Assembly (NCBI RefSeq): GCF_026151345.1
Contig: NZ_JAMQPR010000001.1
Location: forward strand, 1,036,231-1,100,230
Source: Leptospira paudalimensis
Lineage (GTDB): Bacteria; Spirochaetota; Leptospiria; Leptospirales; Leptospiraceae
Length of the DNA stretch: 64,000 nucleotides
Direction: 5' to 3'
Position numbers and translations under genes: made by a program. This document shows, piece after piece, positions 1-9,816 of the stretch (positions within the stretch are counted from its first letter, which is position 1; each line of letters starts with the position of its first letter). The notes under the pieces were generated by a model. The model did not search any database. It was not told the origin of the DNA and worked only from the letters and a program-made list of their open reading frames with translations.

Positions 1-13
1 AAACGATTTGTGC

Positions 14-535
14 CTATTTTGTTTCACACGCCCGCACCCAAGGTGCATAGTACGGGTCACCCGAAAGTGGGCTATTTTCTAAACTCTGGAGGTAGTCCTT
101 TTGTTTGACCCCTCTCGTAAGACAGAGATAGGTAGCTTCAAAAAATTCCAAGGTTTCTTTTTTTCCTTGGAACCGAATTTCCTCTAAAATTTCCAGTGCT
201 TCTTTTTCATACCCTGTGGTAAGATAGAGGCGGAAGAGTTCTCTTTGTACTTCTGTGTCGTCTTTTTTTTGTTTGTGGTATTTTTCCAAATAAAAGATGG
301 CTGTGGCAATGGATTCCACACTGTCAGCAAGGAGAAGTCCCATTCGTTTGAGGACAGGATCATACTCAGGATTTTCCCGGAGCGAAAGCTCGTAATAATA
401 TAGGGCTTTTGTTTTTTCTCCTACCAATTCCCATTTTTTTCCTTCTTCGAAAAGAGTTCGTTCTTTTCGGCCGCAATTAACGACTAACAGGAAAGAAAGG
501 ATGAGTAAAAAAAAGGGAGTGATTCGATAAGACAC
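14..535 (-). CDS. small TPR-like lipoprotein
   Basis: Unrecognised lipoprotein of about 173 residues. An in-frame ATG lies further upstream (643), but that start would overlap xerC on the other strand. The GTG at 535 is preceded by AAGGAG and gives a clean signal peptide ending in a spirochaetal lipobox (Leu-Val-Val-Asn-Cys). The mature part is alpha-helical with two or three degenerate tetratricopeptide-like units (for example the stretch around Trp-Glu-Leu-Val-Gly-Glu-Lys-Thr-Lys-Ala-Leu), which suggests protein-protein contact in the envelope. It diverges from xerC with a 97-base gap. Function unknown; the TPR call is by eye. Confidence 0.75.
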   Translation of the reverse strand: MSYRITPFFLLILSFLLVVNCGRKERTLFEEGKKWELVGEKTKALYYYELSLRENPEYDPVLKRMGLLLADSVESIATAIFYLEKYHKQKKDDTEVQRELFRLYLTTGYEKEALEILEEIRFQGKKETLEFFEATYLCLTRGVKQKDYLQSLENSPLSGDPYYAPWVRACETK

Positions 536-632
536 ATCTCCTTTTTTCCTGACATAGGCATTTGTGGCAAAAAAAATAATAAGTCTCTTTAAGCTTTTTG
601 TCCGACTCTTTAAGTAACATAAGAGAGTAAAG

Positions 633-1541
633 ATGGGTTCCAAATTGCCAGTTTCTCAAAATCAGCTTTTACAAACATTCCAAGAATACCTGTCCGTAGA
701 AAAAGGACTGAGCGATAATTCGATTTATTCCTACGGATACGATCTCAACAAGTTCGCCATCTTTTTGGAAAAAGAACATATCAACTTTTTAGAAGTAAAA
801 GCAAACGACATCATGCGTTTTCTCGAAGAAGAAAGAGAACGTAAAATCTCTGCAAAAACGCTCGCAAGAGAAGTTGTGGCAATCCGTCAGTTTTACAAAT
901 ACTTACGAGATGAAAAACGTCTCGATTCGAATCCAACGGAAAAAATTGAAACCCCTGAAGTTGCAAGAACCATCCCCGATTACCTCACACAAGCGGAAAT
1001 TGAGGAACTGTTTAAGAATATCAAAGAGGACAATTTGTACGAACTTCGTGACAAATGTATCTTTGAATTACTTTACTCTTCTGGTCTTCGGATTTCAGAA
1101 GCATGTAATTTAAAAATGTCTGATATTGATATGGAAAATATGACCATCACTGTCGAAGGAAAAGGGGGAAGACAACGCCTCGTTCCTTTTGGTGAAAAGT
1201 CTTTGGAAATCCTCAAACGTTACCTCACAGAAAGTCGCACTGAAATTTTGAAAAAAAGAACCTGTGACTTTGTATTTGTTTCTAAAAAAGGTTCGTATAT
1301 CAATCGTAAGTCGGTATGGAGACTTCTCAACCACTACATCAAACGAACGAAAATTAAGAAAAAAGTCACTCCACACACTCTGCGCCACTCGTTTGCAACA
1401 CATCTACTCGAAAACCACGCAGACCTTAAGTCAGTGCAAGAGTTACTTGGTCATATCGATATTTCTACCACACAGATCTATACACATATGGCAAATAAAA
1501 CTCTGAAGGAAGTTCATAAGAAATTCCATCCGAGAGGATAA
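633..1541 (+). CDS. xerC: tyrosine recombinase XerC/XerD (CodV type)
   Basis: A 302-residue Xer recombinase, the normal length, which resolves chromosome dimers at dif together with a partner recombinase. The N-terminal SAM-like core-binding domain covers about residues 5-95 and the catalytic domain about 115-295. All catalytic residues are visible: Arg153 (SSGLR), Lys177 (GKGG), His248 and Arg251 (HTLRH), His274 (LLGH) and the nucleophile Tyr283 (QIYTHM). The stop codon overlaps the next ATG by one base. The order xer-hslV-hslU matches the codV-clpQ-clpY operon of Bacillus, so this is probably the CodV/XerC member, though XerC and XerD cannot be separated by eye. Confidence 0.93.
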   Translation: MGSKLPVSQNQLLQTFQEYLSVEKGLSDNSIYSYGYDLNKFAIFLEKEHINFLEVKANDIMRFLEEERERKISAKTLAREVVAIRQFYKYLRDEKRLDSNPTEKIETPEVARTIPDYLTQAEIEELFKNIKEDNLYELRDKCIFELLYSSGLRISEACNLKMSDIDMENMTITVEGKGGRQRLVPFGEKSLEILKRYLTESRTEILKKRTCDFVFVSKKGSYINRKSVWRLLNHYIKRTKIKKKVTPHTLRHSFATHLLENHADLKSVQELLGHIDISTTQIYTHMANKTLKEVHKKFHPRG

Positions 1542-1972
1542 TGTCGAACCCCACGAAACATGCGGACTACGGAAAAGTAGTCCGTATCCAAATTCCCTCC
1601 AATCCTCGTTTTGTTTCCCATACTCGTAATTATTTTTTCAATTTATGTTTAGAACATGGATTTTCCCTATTTGATTCCATGGACTTAAAATTGGTCATTG
1701 GGGAAGCCATCACCAATATCATTCGTCACGCCTATTCCAGTCGCACAGACAAACCCATCTTTATCGAAATCCAATTTGATAAAGACAGAGTGGAAATCAA
1801 ACTCCGCGATTATGGAAAAAAAGTAGAACCCAAAGATTTACGCAGTTTCGACGTGAGTGATTATAGAGAACATGGCATTGGGTTATTTATGATCCGCGAA
1901 CTTACCGATTATTATTTTTTAGACCAATCCTTTGAGGTTGGAAACCAGATGGTCCTCATCAAAAGAAAGTAA
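1541..1972 (+). CDS. RsbW/SpoIIAB-like anti-sigma factor kinase
   Basis: A 143-residue stand-alone GHKL ATPase domain of the anti-sigma-factor serine kinase family. Visible boxes are the N box ([12 protein letters not shown], about residues 51-62), a G1-like segment (RDYGKKVEP) and the G2 box (HGIGLFMI). Such proteins hold a sigma factor or another target and phosphorylate a STAS antagonist. It overlaps the xerC stop by one base and sits before hslV, so it is probably co-transcribed with the protease genes. No sigma factor or STAS gene is adjacent; a STAS protein is at 28716. Its target is unknown. Confidence 0.85.
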   Translation: MSNPTKHADYGKVVRIQIPSNPRFVSHTRNYFFNLCLEHGFSLFDSMDLKLVIGEAITNIIRHAYSSRTDKPIFIEIQFDKDRVEIKLRDYGKKVEPKDLRSFDVSDYREHGIGLFMIRELTDYYFLDQSFEVGNQMVLIKRK

Positions 1973-2018
1973 CCTCCATTTTTCTCGACAACGGTTTCCC
2001 ATTTGGAATTTTATCCGT

Positions 2019-2552
2019 ATGGAAACAATTCACGCAACCACCATCCTCTCTGTTCGTAAAAATGGAAAAATTGCAGTCGGAGGTGATGGCCAAGTTTCGA
2101 TGGGAAATACCGTCATGAAACATACAGCAAAAAAGGTACGTCGCCTTTACAATGGTAAGGTGATCGCTGGATTTGCTGGAAGTGCTGCCGATGCCTTCAC
2201 ACTCTTTGAACTCTTTGAAAAAAAATTAATTGAACATGGTGGATCTGTTTCTCGTGCTGCAGTGGAACTTGCACGAGAATGGAGGATGGACCGCATGTTA
2301 CGTAGACTTGAGGCACTCCTCATTGTTTGTGATGCCAATGAATCCTTTCTCATTTCAGGAACAGGGGATGTGATCTCACCAGATGATGGTGTACTTGCGA
2401 TTGGATCTGGTGGTAATTTTGCCCTCAGTGCAGCAAGAGCCCTTGTAGAGAACACAGACTTAGATCCAAAAGAAATCATCACAAGAGCCATGAAGATTAC
2501 TGCTGACATCTGTATTTATACAAACCACAATTTAGTGATCGAGGAATTATAA
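2019..2552 (+). CDS. hslV: HslV (ClpQ) peptidase subunit of the HslUV protease
   Basis: A 177-residue proteasome-like peptidase that forms dodecamers capped by HslU in the cytoplasm. The ATG at 2019 fits the family; an upstream in-frame extension to 1932 overlaps the preceding gene and is not protein-like. The N terminus reads Met-Glu-Thr-Ile-His-Ala-Thr-Thr, so the family's catalytic Thr-Thr lies behind a short propeptide, as in ClpQ-type proteins, rather than directly after Met as in E. coli. Typical segments follow: [40 protein letters not shown] and the ICIYTNH tail. hslU begins one base after the stop. Confidence 0.96.
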   Translation: METIHATTILSVRKNGKIAVGGDGQVSMGNTVMKHTAKKVRRLYNGKVIAGFAGSAADAFTLFELFEKKLIEHGGSVSRAAVELAREWRMDRMLRRLEALLIVCDANESFLISGTGDVISPDDGVLAIGSGGNFALSAARALVENTDLDPKEIITRAMKITADICIYTNHNLVIEEL

Positions 2553-2553
2553 T

Positions 2554-3972
2554 ATGACACTCAAAACCATTGTAGCAGAAGTGGCAAACGATCCAAACAA
2601 AACAGAGGATCTCACCCCACGCCAAATTGTAGAACGTTTGGATGAACACATCATTGGCCAAACAAAAGCAAAACGAGCTGTGGCAGTGGCCCTTCGCAAT
2701 CGTTCCAGAAGGCGTAAATTAGAAGAATCCTTACGCGAGGAAATTTATCCCAAAAACATCATCATGATTGGACCAACCGGTGTTGGAAAAACAGAGATTG
2801 CTCGTCGTCTGTCAAAGTTATGTGGTGCTCCCTTTTTAAAAGTGGAAGCCACAAAATATACGGAAGTGGGATACGTGGGTCGGGATGTGGAATCTATGAT
2901 ACGAGATTTGGCGATGGGTGCTTTAAACCTAGTGAAAGCGGAATTTCGGGAACGAGTGAAAGACAAAGCCGCTGAAAAAGCAGAAGAAATTATTTTAGAT
3001 GTGATCCTTCCTCCTATCTTCCATAAAAAAGAATCTGAATTAAACCCTGAAGAAAAAGAACGATTTGAAAGTTATAAAGAATCCAGAGAAAAGTTTCGTG
3101 ACAAGTTAAGGAAAGGTATTCTAAACGAACAAGAAATCGAAATCGATATTCCGAAACAATCCCCTCAATCAGGGATGCCCATGTTGCAGGTATTTGGTGC
3201 TGGGAATATGGAAGAAATGGACAACCAAATCCAAAACCTACTTGGTGATTTGATGCCAAAAAAATCAGGCAAACGAAAGGTGAAAGTTTCGGATGCACAG
3301 AAAATTTTACTCGAATCGGAAGCTGAAAAACTCATTGATTCAGATAAAATCCAATCCGAGGCAGTGCGCCGAGTAGAAGAGATGGGCATTATCTTTCTGG
3401 ATGAGATTGATAAAATTGCAGGAAGAGAAGGGCGCCAAGGAGCGGATGTTTCGAGAGAAGGGGTACAACGTGATTTGTTACCAATTGTAGAAGGATCAAC
3501 TGTGAATACGAAACTGGGTCCCATTAAAACGGATCATATTTTGTTCATTGCCGCTGGTGCCTTCCACATGACAAAACCATCAGACCTAATTCCTGAATTA
3601 CAAGGAAGATTTCCGATTCGTGTGGAATTGGAAACACTGACAGAGGGAGATTTTATCAAAATTCTCACCACTCCTAAGTCTTCTCTTACCAAACAATACG
3701 AAGCCCTTCTTGCCACAGAAGGTGTGAAGATTGAATACACTCAAGATGGAATTGCTGAAATTGCTAAACTTGCCTTCCAAATGAATGAAAAAAACGAAAA
3801 CATTGGGGCAAGAAGGCTGAATACCATCATGGAAAAGTTATTGGAAGACACAAGTTTTGAAGCCCCCGATTTACCAGAGGACAAAAAACATGTGGTGATC
3901 AATGAAGAATATGTGTCGAACAAACTCAAAGGAATCATAGAGGACAAAGACCTAAGTCGATTTATTTTGTAA
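2554..3972 (+). CDS. hslU: HslU (ClpY) unfoldase ATPase
   Basis: A 472-residue AAA+ unfoldase that feeds substrates to HslV. Residues 20-55 hold the family N-terminal motif ([16 protein letters not shown]). Walker A is GPTGVGKT at residues 73-80, Walker B is IIFLDEID near residue 283, and the I domain lies between them. The sensor 2 region carries the GARRL motif, and the C-terminal tail that docks into HslV ends DLSRFIL. It starts one base after hslV, so the two are surely co-translated. Its 3' end overlaps the convergent pabBC gene by 11 bases. Confidence 0.97.
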   Translation: MTLKTIVAEVANDPNKTEDLTPRQIVERLDEHIIGQTKAKRAVAVALRNRSRRRKLEESLREEIYPKNIIMIGPTGVGKTEIARRLSKLCGAPFLKVEATKYTEVGYVGRDVESMIRDLAMGALNLVKAEFRERVKDKAAEKAEEIILDVILPPIFHKKESELNPEEKERFESYKESREKFRDKLRKGILNEQEIEIDIPKQSPQSGMPMLQVFGAGNMEEMDNQIQNLLGDLMPKKSGKRKVKVSDAQKILLESEAEKLIDSDKIQSEAVRRVEEMGIIFLDEIDKIAGREGRQGADVSREGVQRDLLPIVEGSTVNTKLGPIKTDHILFIAAGAFHMTKPSDLIPELQGRFPIRVELETLTEGDFIKILTTPKSSLTKQYEALLATEGVKIEYTQDGIAEIAKLAFQMNEKNENIGARRLNTIMEKLLEDTSFEAPDLPEDKKHVVINEEYVSNKLKGIIEDKDLSRFIL

Positions 3973-5824
3973 CGAGCGTTACCCGTTCGAATCCTCGGAC
4001 GGAATTCCCCACGAGGATGGCCTCTGCTTTCAGTAAGTCATCTTTGGTTGTGGGTTTTACCTTCACCCAATTTTTTTGGAGAAGTTTTTCTCGAAAGACT
4101 CCAGGAAGGCCGCCTGTTTCCAAGGATGGTGTGTACCACTTTCCCTTTTCTTTGTAAAATAGGTTACGGATTGTCGTTTCCAATACTCTTCCATCTTTGT
4201 CATAAAGGATACAATCATCAATACCTAATTCTTTGCATACTTCTGTTAGTTGGTTGTACACACTGCGGTTTGTTGTTTTGTGGTATAAAAATACATCATC
4301 TGAATTGATGGGTAATTTAGCAAAACCCAATCGTATCGTAGGTCGAATGGAACGTTTCGGAAGTGGAGTTGATTCCCAATGGAAGTTACCTTCTTCATTC
4401 AGTAAGAGGCGAATCCTCACCTTTCCTGTTACTTCTGTCTCGATCTTATGGAAAGTATCTTCCAACTTTGTTTTGGAAAATGAAAATCCAAACCGTTTTG
4501 CTGTACTTTCCAATCGATTCCCATGTTGTTCCTTTAAAAATATTTTTCCGTGGGAGAGTTTCAAAGTCTCTAAGATTTGGAAACTGGGTGGTAATGGACT
4601 TGTCAGTACCTTCAGTTTAGAAAGGCATTCTTCATATTCTTCTTTGGGTGAGGATAATACTGTGACTCCACTTCCAATTCCATAAATGGCATTATGAGTT
4701 TCGCCATTCGATTCTGTTTCCAACGTACGAATTGTAACACTAGCGCGGATCCAAGGAACATGGTTAGTTTCCTCTGATGTAAAAAAAACACCTGTATAAA
4801 CTCCTCTGTTCCCAACCTCTAAAGAACGTAAAAGTTCATAGGAATTCCGTTTGGGAGCACCAATCACGGATCCTGATGGGAACAAGGAAGAGAGGACTGT
4901 ATTCCAAGAAAATGGTTTGTCCAATTTTGCCGTTACTTTGGAAACCATTTGCCAAACAGTACTGAGCCCTCGGATCGAAAAAAGTTCTTCCACTTCGACA
5001 GTCCCTTGTTTGGCAATTCTTCCTAGATCATTTCGATACAAATCTGTGATCATTACATTTTCGGCTCTTTCCTTTTCAGAAGTTTGGAGGTGCGAAAAAT
5101 TCTTTTGATCATCTTCTTTTGTATTCCCTCTAACAATGGTTCCTTTCATGGGTTCGGTGGTAATCGTTTCACCTAGAACTTCAAAAAAAAGTTCAGGCGA
5201 GAGGGAAACAATGGTTTTGTTTTTCCCTTCGTAAGGATAGAATACTGAAAATTTTGTTTTTTGTTTTGCTTTGAGGTTTTGGTAGAATGAAAACAAATCA
5301 CCGTTTATCTGAAGTTCGACGGGAAAACACAAATTTAATTCATAACTTTCCCCAAGTTTCAGATACTCCAAAGTTTTATTCCATTGGTTTGTATATTCTT
5401 CCTTAGACCATTTTGGTTTTGGATATGAAATGGATACTGGTGTATCAACCTTCGGATCCGGATTTTTATATTTAGATCTTTTTTTGTTTTGGAAGATGGT
5501 GATATGAAGGAGAGGAGTTCCTTCTTTTAAGGGAGAAGATTCTAAATCCAATCCTTCTATGAAGTGATACCCTAGTTCATAATTGAGGATCCCACAAGGG
5601 TAATTTCCTTTTTTTCTTTCTAAATCCAATCGATCGAATAGAGAATGGATTTGTCCTTTTAGGTTTTGGTTTCGATCGAGTTTGAGTTGAATTTCTTCAA
5701 TAGGACCAAAGTAATGATCAGAAATTGTATAACCAGGTTCTGATACACAATCTTCGAAGAGAAGACCACCAGAGTTTCGGTAGTTCTCTTCGAATTGTAT
5801 CCAAGGAATGGATTCGATAGGGAT
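3962..5824 (-). CDS. pabB: fused aminodeoxychorismate synthase component I / aminodeoxychorismate lyase
   Basis: A bifunctional folate enzyme making p-aminobenzoate: a PabB chorismate-binding domain (about residues 65-395, with [30 protein letters not shown] and YGIGSG) followed by a class IV PLP lyase (PabC-like, about 400-620, with the probable PLP lysine in LYHKTTNR). The nearest standard start is TTG at 5629, but it lacks a ribosome binding site and would cut off about 65 protein-like codons (for example [14 protein letters not shown]). The open frame reaches an ATC at 5824-5822 preceded by GGAG at a 5-base spacing and overlapping the upstream stop as TAATC. I place the start there; the total is then 620 residues. 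Confidence 0.9.
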   Translation of the reverse strand: MPIESIPWIQFEENYRNSGGLLFEDCVSEPGYTISDHYFGPIEEIQLKLDRNQNLKGQIHSLFDRLDLERKKGNYPCGILNYELGYHFIEGLDLESSPLKEGTPLLHITIFQNKKRSKYKNPDPKVDTPVSISYPKPKWSKEEYTNQWNKTLEYLKLGESYELNLCFPVELQINGDLFSFYQNLKAKQKTKFSVFYPYEGKNKTIVSLSPELFFEVLGETITTEPMKGTIVRGNTKEDDQKNFSHLQTSEKERAENVMITDLYRNDLGRIAKQGTVEVEELFSIRGLSTVWQMVSKVTAKLDKPFSWNTVLSSLFPSGSVIGAPKRNSYELLRSLEVGNRGVYTGVFFTSEETNHVPWIRASVTIRTLETESNGETHNAIYGIGSGVTVLSSPKEEYEECLSKLKVLTSPLPPSFQILETLKLSHGKIFLKEQHGNRLESTAKRFGFSFSKTKLEDTFHKIETEVTGKVRIRLLLNEEGNFHWESTPLPKRSIRPTIRLGFAKLPINSDDVFLYHKTTNRSVYNQLTEVCKELGIDDCILYDKDGRVLETTIRNLFYKEKGKWYTPSLETGGLPGVFREKLLQKNWVKVKPTTKDDLLKAEAILVGNSVRGFERVTLVTK

Positions 5825-6660
5825 TAAAACTCCATTTTTTGGAGTGCTTCGAGTGGGTAATTCAAATAGACAGTTGTGGTTTTTTTACTCGTTTGGATAT
5901 CAAAACACTCTAAAGGATCAAGTCCCAAGTTGTAAAAACCTTCATCAATCATTGCAATTCCAAAACCGGCACTTTCTTTTTCATCTAAAAAGTCAGGGCG
6001 AAAAAATTCGGCACTATTCCCTTGTTTTGCAAGTTCTGCATGACGTTCTCTACTTTTCCGAATCCTATTTAAATCCATTCCCATAATCGGTGAATCGTTA
6101 CGAATCCGAATGTAAACTGAGTTGGGACGGATTTCAATTTTCATCGAAATCTTTAGATCATACTTTTTGACCTTTTCTCTAACAATTGTTAGGAATTCTT
6201 TTTCGTCTTCGTTAAGATTGTGTTTTTTCGTTCTCTTTTTGTCTGAAAGGGTTAGAATTTTTTGAACCACTTTTTTGATTTTATCGGGCACAATGTAACG
6301 TTGCATTGCATCTCTGAGTGGTTCCGTTTCTAAAATGATATCAAGTAACTCTTCTGCTTCTTCTTCCGGAGTTTGGCCTTGGGCTTTCAATTTGTTTAAG
6401 AGTTCATCTTGGAAAATGACAAATCTTGTATTTGCTTTTACCGCATTGAGCAGGGCTTCCATGAGTCCACTAAAGAGGTGAAAAGAGGTGAGAGGGTTTG
6501 CACCCACGCGGTTTAAAATTCCTTGGACCACTTCGTTTACTATATCACGTGTCGATTTGGTTAGACCTTTTAATTCAAAATGGAAATAATCCTTTTGGAT
6601 GAGGTGGTCTAAGTTTTCAAGGATTTCTGTGCCTTTGTATTTGATTTTCTCGTTTGCCAT
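5824..6660 (-). CDS. GHKL ATPase-like protein of unknown target
   Basis: A 278-residue cytoplasmic protein. The fold hints are an N-box-like segment ([13 protein letters not shown], about residue 68 on), a long charged helical insert (about 90-165), a G1-like segment ([13 protein letters not shown]) and a G2-like segment ([13 protein letters not shown]). This resembles the histidine-kinase/RsbW ATPase superfamily with a large insertion, but the G1 box is weak and activity is uncertain. No histidine phosphotransfer domain is present. Its stop overlaps the proposed ATC start of pabBC, so the two are probably translationally coupled, an odd pairing. It diverges from the lipoyl protein gene across 89 bases. 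Confidence 0.7.
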   Translation of the reverse strand: MANEKIKYKGTEILENLDHLIQKDYFHFELKGLTKSTRDIVNEVVQGILNRVGANPLTSFHLFSGLMEALLNAVKANTRFVIFQDELLNKLKAQGQTPEEEAEELLDIILETEPLRDAMQRYIVPDKIKKVVQKILTLSDKKRTKKHNLNEDEKEFLTIVREKVKKYDLKISMKIEIRPNSVYIRIRNDSPIMGMDLNRIRKSRERHAELAKQGNSAEFFRPDFLDEKESAGFGIAMIDEGFYNLGLDPLECFDIQTSKKTTTVYLNYPLEALQKMEF

Positions 6661-6749
6661 TGAGGTTCGCTAAACTTTTATGTATAAAAAACGGGAAAAC
6701 AAGGTTTTGTAAACCAGTTTTCCGACCGAGGGAGCAGGTTTGTTTGTAT

Positions 6750-6992
6750 ATGAAAGAATTCCTTCTTAAAACTCCTGATTTAGGTGACACTGAAAAAATC
6801 GAACTCGTCCGTTGGTTATGCAAAGAAGGCCAATCTGTGAAGGAAGGGGACGAAGTGATCGAACTTGTGACAGATAAAGCCGCATTTCCTGTCGAATCCC
6901 CTTATTCTGGTACATTGAAAAAAATCATCATGGAACAAGGATCGGTGGTGAAAAAAGGAGATATCCTTGGAATCATGGATATTAACGAATGA
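6750..6992 (+). CDS. free-standing lipoyl/biotinyl attachment domain
   Basis: Only 80 residues, the size of a single lipoyl domain from an E2 acyltransferase. The modification site is Lys43 in the motif VTDKAAFPVESP, and the two symmetrical halves of the barrel end in the pattern VVKKGDILG. Free carrier domains of this kind usually shuttle intermediates for a multi-enzyme complex, but no dehydrogenase component is nearby. The ATG at 6750 was chosen because it begins the family pattern; an upstream extension to 6654 is not lipoyl-like. The stop overlaps the next ATG by four bases. Whether the lysine carries lipoate or biotin cannot be told; the DKA motif favours lipoate. Confidence 0.85.
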   Translation: MKEFLLKTPDLGDTEKIELVRWLCKEGQSVKEGDEVIELVTDKAAFPVESPYSGTLKKIIMEQGSVVKKGDILGIMDINE

Positions 6993-7852
6993 AAATCCTT
7001 CATATCTCCGATTTACATTTCCCGAAAAAACTCTCATTGTTTTCACTTCGTGGGAAAGCCATTGTCGGATACCTCAATTACCATGTGAGGAGAAGGTCAA
7101 AACACCCGGTAGTTCTAATTGCAGCCATGGTGGACACCATCAAAAGTTTAGAATATGATGCACTTGTTATCTCTGGTGACCTAACAAACGTTTCACATCC
7201 AAGTGAATTCCAAAACGCAAAAGACATCTTAAAACCGATCTTAACGGACAAAACGTTCTTGATTCCAGGAAACCATGACCGTTACCAAAAAAGAGCCATG
7301 GGACCAAATCCTTTATTTGAGAAGGCATTTGCAGAATGGATGGGTGAGTCAGTTAGCCCCAATCATTATTTACGCACCAAACGGATTGCAGGAAAATTAT
7401 TTGTAGGTTGGGATTCCAATTTAGCCATTCCTAGGATCACAGCAAACGGATATGTGGCTAAAGAAGTGGTCGAACAAACAGTGAAACTCTCTGAAGGACC
7501 ATATGTACTTGTAGGACACCACCCACTTTGGAATCCCAAAACAGAAGTGGAATCTGCTTCCCACCGAATGTCCAACCGAAAGGATGTGGTGGATGGATTA
7601 CAAACCAATCCTCCCGAATTGTACTTACATGGGCATACTCATACCAATTGGGTGAAACTTCCTGGGAAAGAAACTCCCTTCACCATTGTGAACTCAGCAT
7701 CCAGTACACGGCTTTCCGATTCCAAACATGAGTGTGGATTCCATTTGATCGAACTGGGAAAACAAACTCATTACCGTCGTTTCATCTATTCAGATAATAA
7801 ATTTACAGAGACAAATCCCATTCTTTACGAAGAGACAGAGGGAGTCGTCTAA
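6989..7852 (+). CDS. calcineurin-like metallophosphoesterase
   Basis: A 287-residue member of the two-metal phosphoesterase family. The metal ligands are all present: Asp8 and His10 (ISDLH), GDLTN near residue 62, GNHDR near 93, GHHPL near 175 and HGHTH near 214. Family substrates range from cyclic nucleotides to phospholipids and nucleic acids, and nothing here fixes the choice. No signal peptide is visible, so it is probably cytoplasmic. It overlaps the lipoyl-domain gene by four bases and is followed ten bases later by mrp, so the three probably form an operon. Confidence 0.9.
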   Translation: MKILHISDLHFPKKLSLFSLRGKAIVGYLNYHVRRRSKHPVVLIAAMVDTIKSLEYDALVISGDLTNVSHPSEFQNAKDILKPILTDKTFLIPGNHDRYQKRAMGPNPLFEKAFAEWMGESVSPNHYLRTKRIAGKLFVGWDSNLAIPRITANGYVAKEVVEQTVKLSEGPYVLVGHHPLWNPKTEVESASHRMSNRKDVVDGLQTNPPELYLHGHTHTNWVKLPGKETPFTIVNSASSTRLSDSKHECGFHLIELGKQTHYRRFIYSDNKFTETNPILYEETEGVV

Positions 7853-7862
7853 AGGACATACC

Positions 7863-8915
7863 ATGGCGAATGATAAAATTGATTTAACAACCATCCAACG
7901 ACAACTCATGCAAGTGAAACACCCCGAACTCAAAAAAGACATTGTGAGTCTCGGAATGGTGGCTAAAGTCACTCCCACTGATGATGGAATTGAAATCCTC
8001 ATCAAAACTCCGAATGCTGACCGCCGATTGCAAATTGGACTCGAAGCACAAACAAGGCAGTTAATTTCCAAAATTGAAGGTGCTGGTAAAGTCAAGATCA
8101 AGTTTGAAGTTGATCAAAACTTAAAGATGGAAGATGGAAACAGAATCTTCGGTGTGAAAAAAGTCATCGCTGTTGGATCTGGAAAAGGGGGAGTGGGGAA
8201 ATCCACAGTCACTGCAAACTTAGCAAGCACCTTAGCACGTAACGGTAAGAAGGTGGGGATTATGGATGCAGACATCTATGGTCCATCCCTTGGAAAGATG
8301 TTTGGAATCAATGGCCGAGTGGCATTAAAATCCGAAGAAGATAAAATTTACCCAATTGAAAAACATGGAATCAAATTGATTTCCTTTTCCTTCCTTGTCA
8401 CAGAAGACCAACCAGTGGTTTGGCGTGGACCAATGCTAGGAAAGGCCATTGAACAGTTCTTATACGATGTAGTTTGGGGAGAGTTAGATTACCTCTTTAT
8501 TGATTTACCACCTGGCACTGGGGATGTTCAGTTATCCCTTGCCCAACTCATTGACCTGGATGGAGCTGTCATTGTCACCACACCACAAGAAGTGGCAGTG
8601 TTAGATGCAGGCCGCGCTGCTGCAATGTTCAAACAAGTAAAAGTACCAATCCTTGGGATTGTGGAAAACATGTCTGGATTTGCATGTCCTAAATGTGGCC
8701 ATGTGACGGATGTCTTTTCCAAAGGGGGAGGGGAAAAACTTTCCAAACAAGTGGGAGTTCCGGAACTTGGTGCGGTACCTCTCACACTTGATGTCATGAG
8801 TTCGGGAGAAGCTGGGAAACCTGCCTTACTTGACGCAAAAGACTCTCCTTTACAGCAGGCGTATTTTAAGATTGCAAAGAATTTAGAAGAACAAATTGCC
8901 AATTGGGAAGATTAA
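7863..8915 (+). CDS. mrp: Mrp/ApbC-type iron-sulfur carrier ATPase
   Basis: A 350-residue P-loop protein that carries Fe-S clusters to apo-enzymes. The N-terminal MIP18/DUF59 domain covers about residues 5-85. The deviant Walker A motif [11 protein letters not shown] lies near residue 104, followed by DADIYGPS and the DLPPGTGD motif. The cluster-binding Cys-Pro-Lys-Cys pair is near residue 278. Length and domain order are standard. It follows the metallophosphoesterase by ten bases. The cytoplasmic Fe-S role is family knowledge. Confidence 0.95.
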   Translation: MANDKIDLTTIQRQLMQVKHPELKKDIVSLGMVAKVTPTDDGIEILIKTPNADRRLQIGLEAQTRQLISKIEGAGKVKIKFEVDQNLKMEDGNRIFGVKKVIAVGSGKGGVGKSTVTANLASTLARNGKKVGIMDADIYGPSLGKMFGINGRVALKSEEDKIYPIEKHGIKLISFSFLVTEDQPVVWRGPMLGKAIEQFLYDVVWGELDYLFIDLPPGTGDVQLSLAQLIDLDGAVIVTTPQEVAVLDAGRAAAMFKQVKVPILGIVENMSGFACPKCGHVTDVFSKGGGEKLSKQVGVPELGAVPLTLDVMSSGEAGKPALLDAKDSPLQQAYFKIAKNLEEQIANWED

Positions 8916-8963
8916 AAAATCACTTGTGTCTTCCTGCACATTTCTTAGTCTAAAGGATACACT

Positions 8964-9659
8964 ATGAATTTTGAACGCGGTTCCAAACCAAATCCAACCG
9001 GGAATTTAATCGCATACTGCCATGTATTCGGAGAGAATCCGATTGCACCAGGTGGGAAAATCATAGCCTCCAATGTGGTGGTCAGTTTCTTAAAAATAGG
9101 GGACAACTACCCAGTGGTGACCTTTCCACCAGTGGCACTTCCCTCCAAAGAGGAACTCATGAAAATCCTCGCGGACAATATCCATTTGTATGATGTGGTG
9201 CAACTTCCAGACTTCCAAATGCCAGAAAACAAAGATTTGGCGAACCAATACATCCAAGAACGTATGGAACAATTTAATTCCATGGTGATGCGGTACGTAG
9301 AATTCTGTAAGGCTAAAGAAAAGAAAACCCAAACCACAAATCTCAGTGACCAACTGGAACAAGTAAGTGAACCATTGGAAACCTTAGCCAATTTATCCAT
9401 CGAATTTCGCAATACTTCTGGAATTGCGAGGGAAGCAACAAGGCTCAAGATGGAACGAATTGTGGACTACTTCCATACAAACCATCCAACCCTCGATATT
9501 GATAATTTCAAAAAAGCACTATCAGTACCAGGAAAGGTAGGGGATGAACTGGTTGGCCTTTACATCCAAAAATTCAATGCGATCCAAATTGAAAATTATG
9601 AAACGGCTTCTGATCTGAGAAAACGCATTTTAGAAATCGAAGAATCTACGGCTACATAA
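8964..9659 (+). CDS. unknown protein with UvrB/UvrC-like C-terminal motif
   Basis: A 231-residue protein I do not recognise as a whole. The N-terminal half is beta-rich without a signal peptide, the middle (about 90-150) is a charged helical stretch, and the last 35 residues ([20 protein letters not shown] and following) fit the UvrB/UvrC interaction motif, a two-helix hairpin. The ATG at 8964 is preceded by AAAGGA at normal spacing. It follows mrp by 48 bases and a possible weak terminator follows it. The motif suggests a binding role but not a specific one; a similar tail is present in the protein at 49023. Confidence 0.75.
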   Translation: MNFERGSKPNPTGNLIAYCHVFGENPIAPGGKIIASNVVVSFLKIGDNYPVVTFPPVALPSKEELMKILADNIHLYDVVQLPDFQMPENKDLANQYIQERMEQFNSMVMRYVEFCKAKEKKTQTTNLSDQLEQVSEPLETLANLSIEFRNTSGIAREATRLKMERIVDYFHTNHPTLDIDNFKKALSVPGKVGDELVGLYIQKFNAIQIENYETASDLRKRILEIEESTAT

Positions 9660-9696
9660 GACAGTCGTTAGGTTCCGATTCAGCCGAAAGATTCCA

Positions 9697-9719
9697 AACC
9701 CTTCTTTACAGGAAGGGTT
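9697..9719 (+). terminator. possible rho-independent terminator
   Basis: An inverted repeat AACCCTTC / GAAGGGTT with a seven-base loop lies 37 bases after the stop at 9659. The following tract (gatttctta) is only moderately T-rich, so termination may be weak. Confidence 0.5.
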
Positions 9720-9816
9720 GATTTCTTAGGATACTGTCTTAAACTGATATCTTTCACAAATCTCTAAGGCATCGGCCGAAAACCATTCCAATTTCCAACC
9801 TAAGAGTAACACTGTC

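Noticed and set aside
633..1541. The Xer recombinase as a sign of a mobile element
   Set aside because: Its context (xer-hslV-hslU) and length fit the housekeeping recombinase; no attachment-site repeats are visible.
1932..2018. Longer N terminus of HslV
   Set aside because: It overlaps the anti-sigma gene and would bury the catalytic threonine behind about 36 residues.
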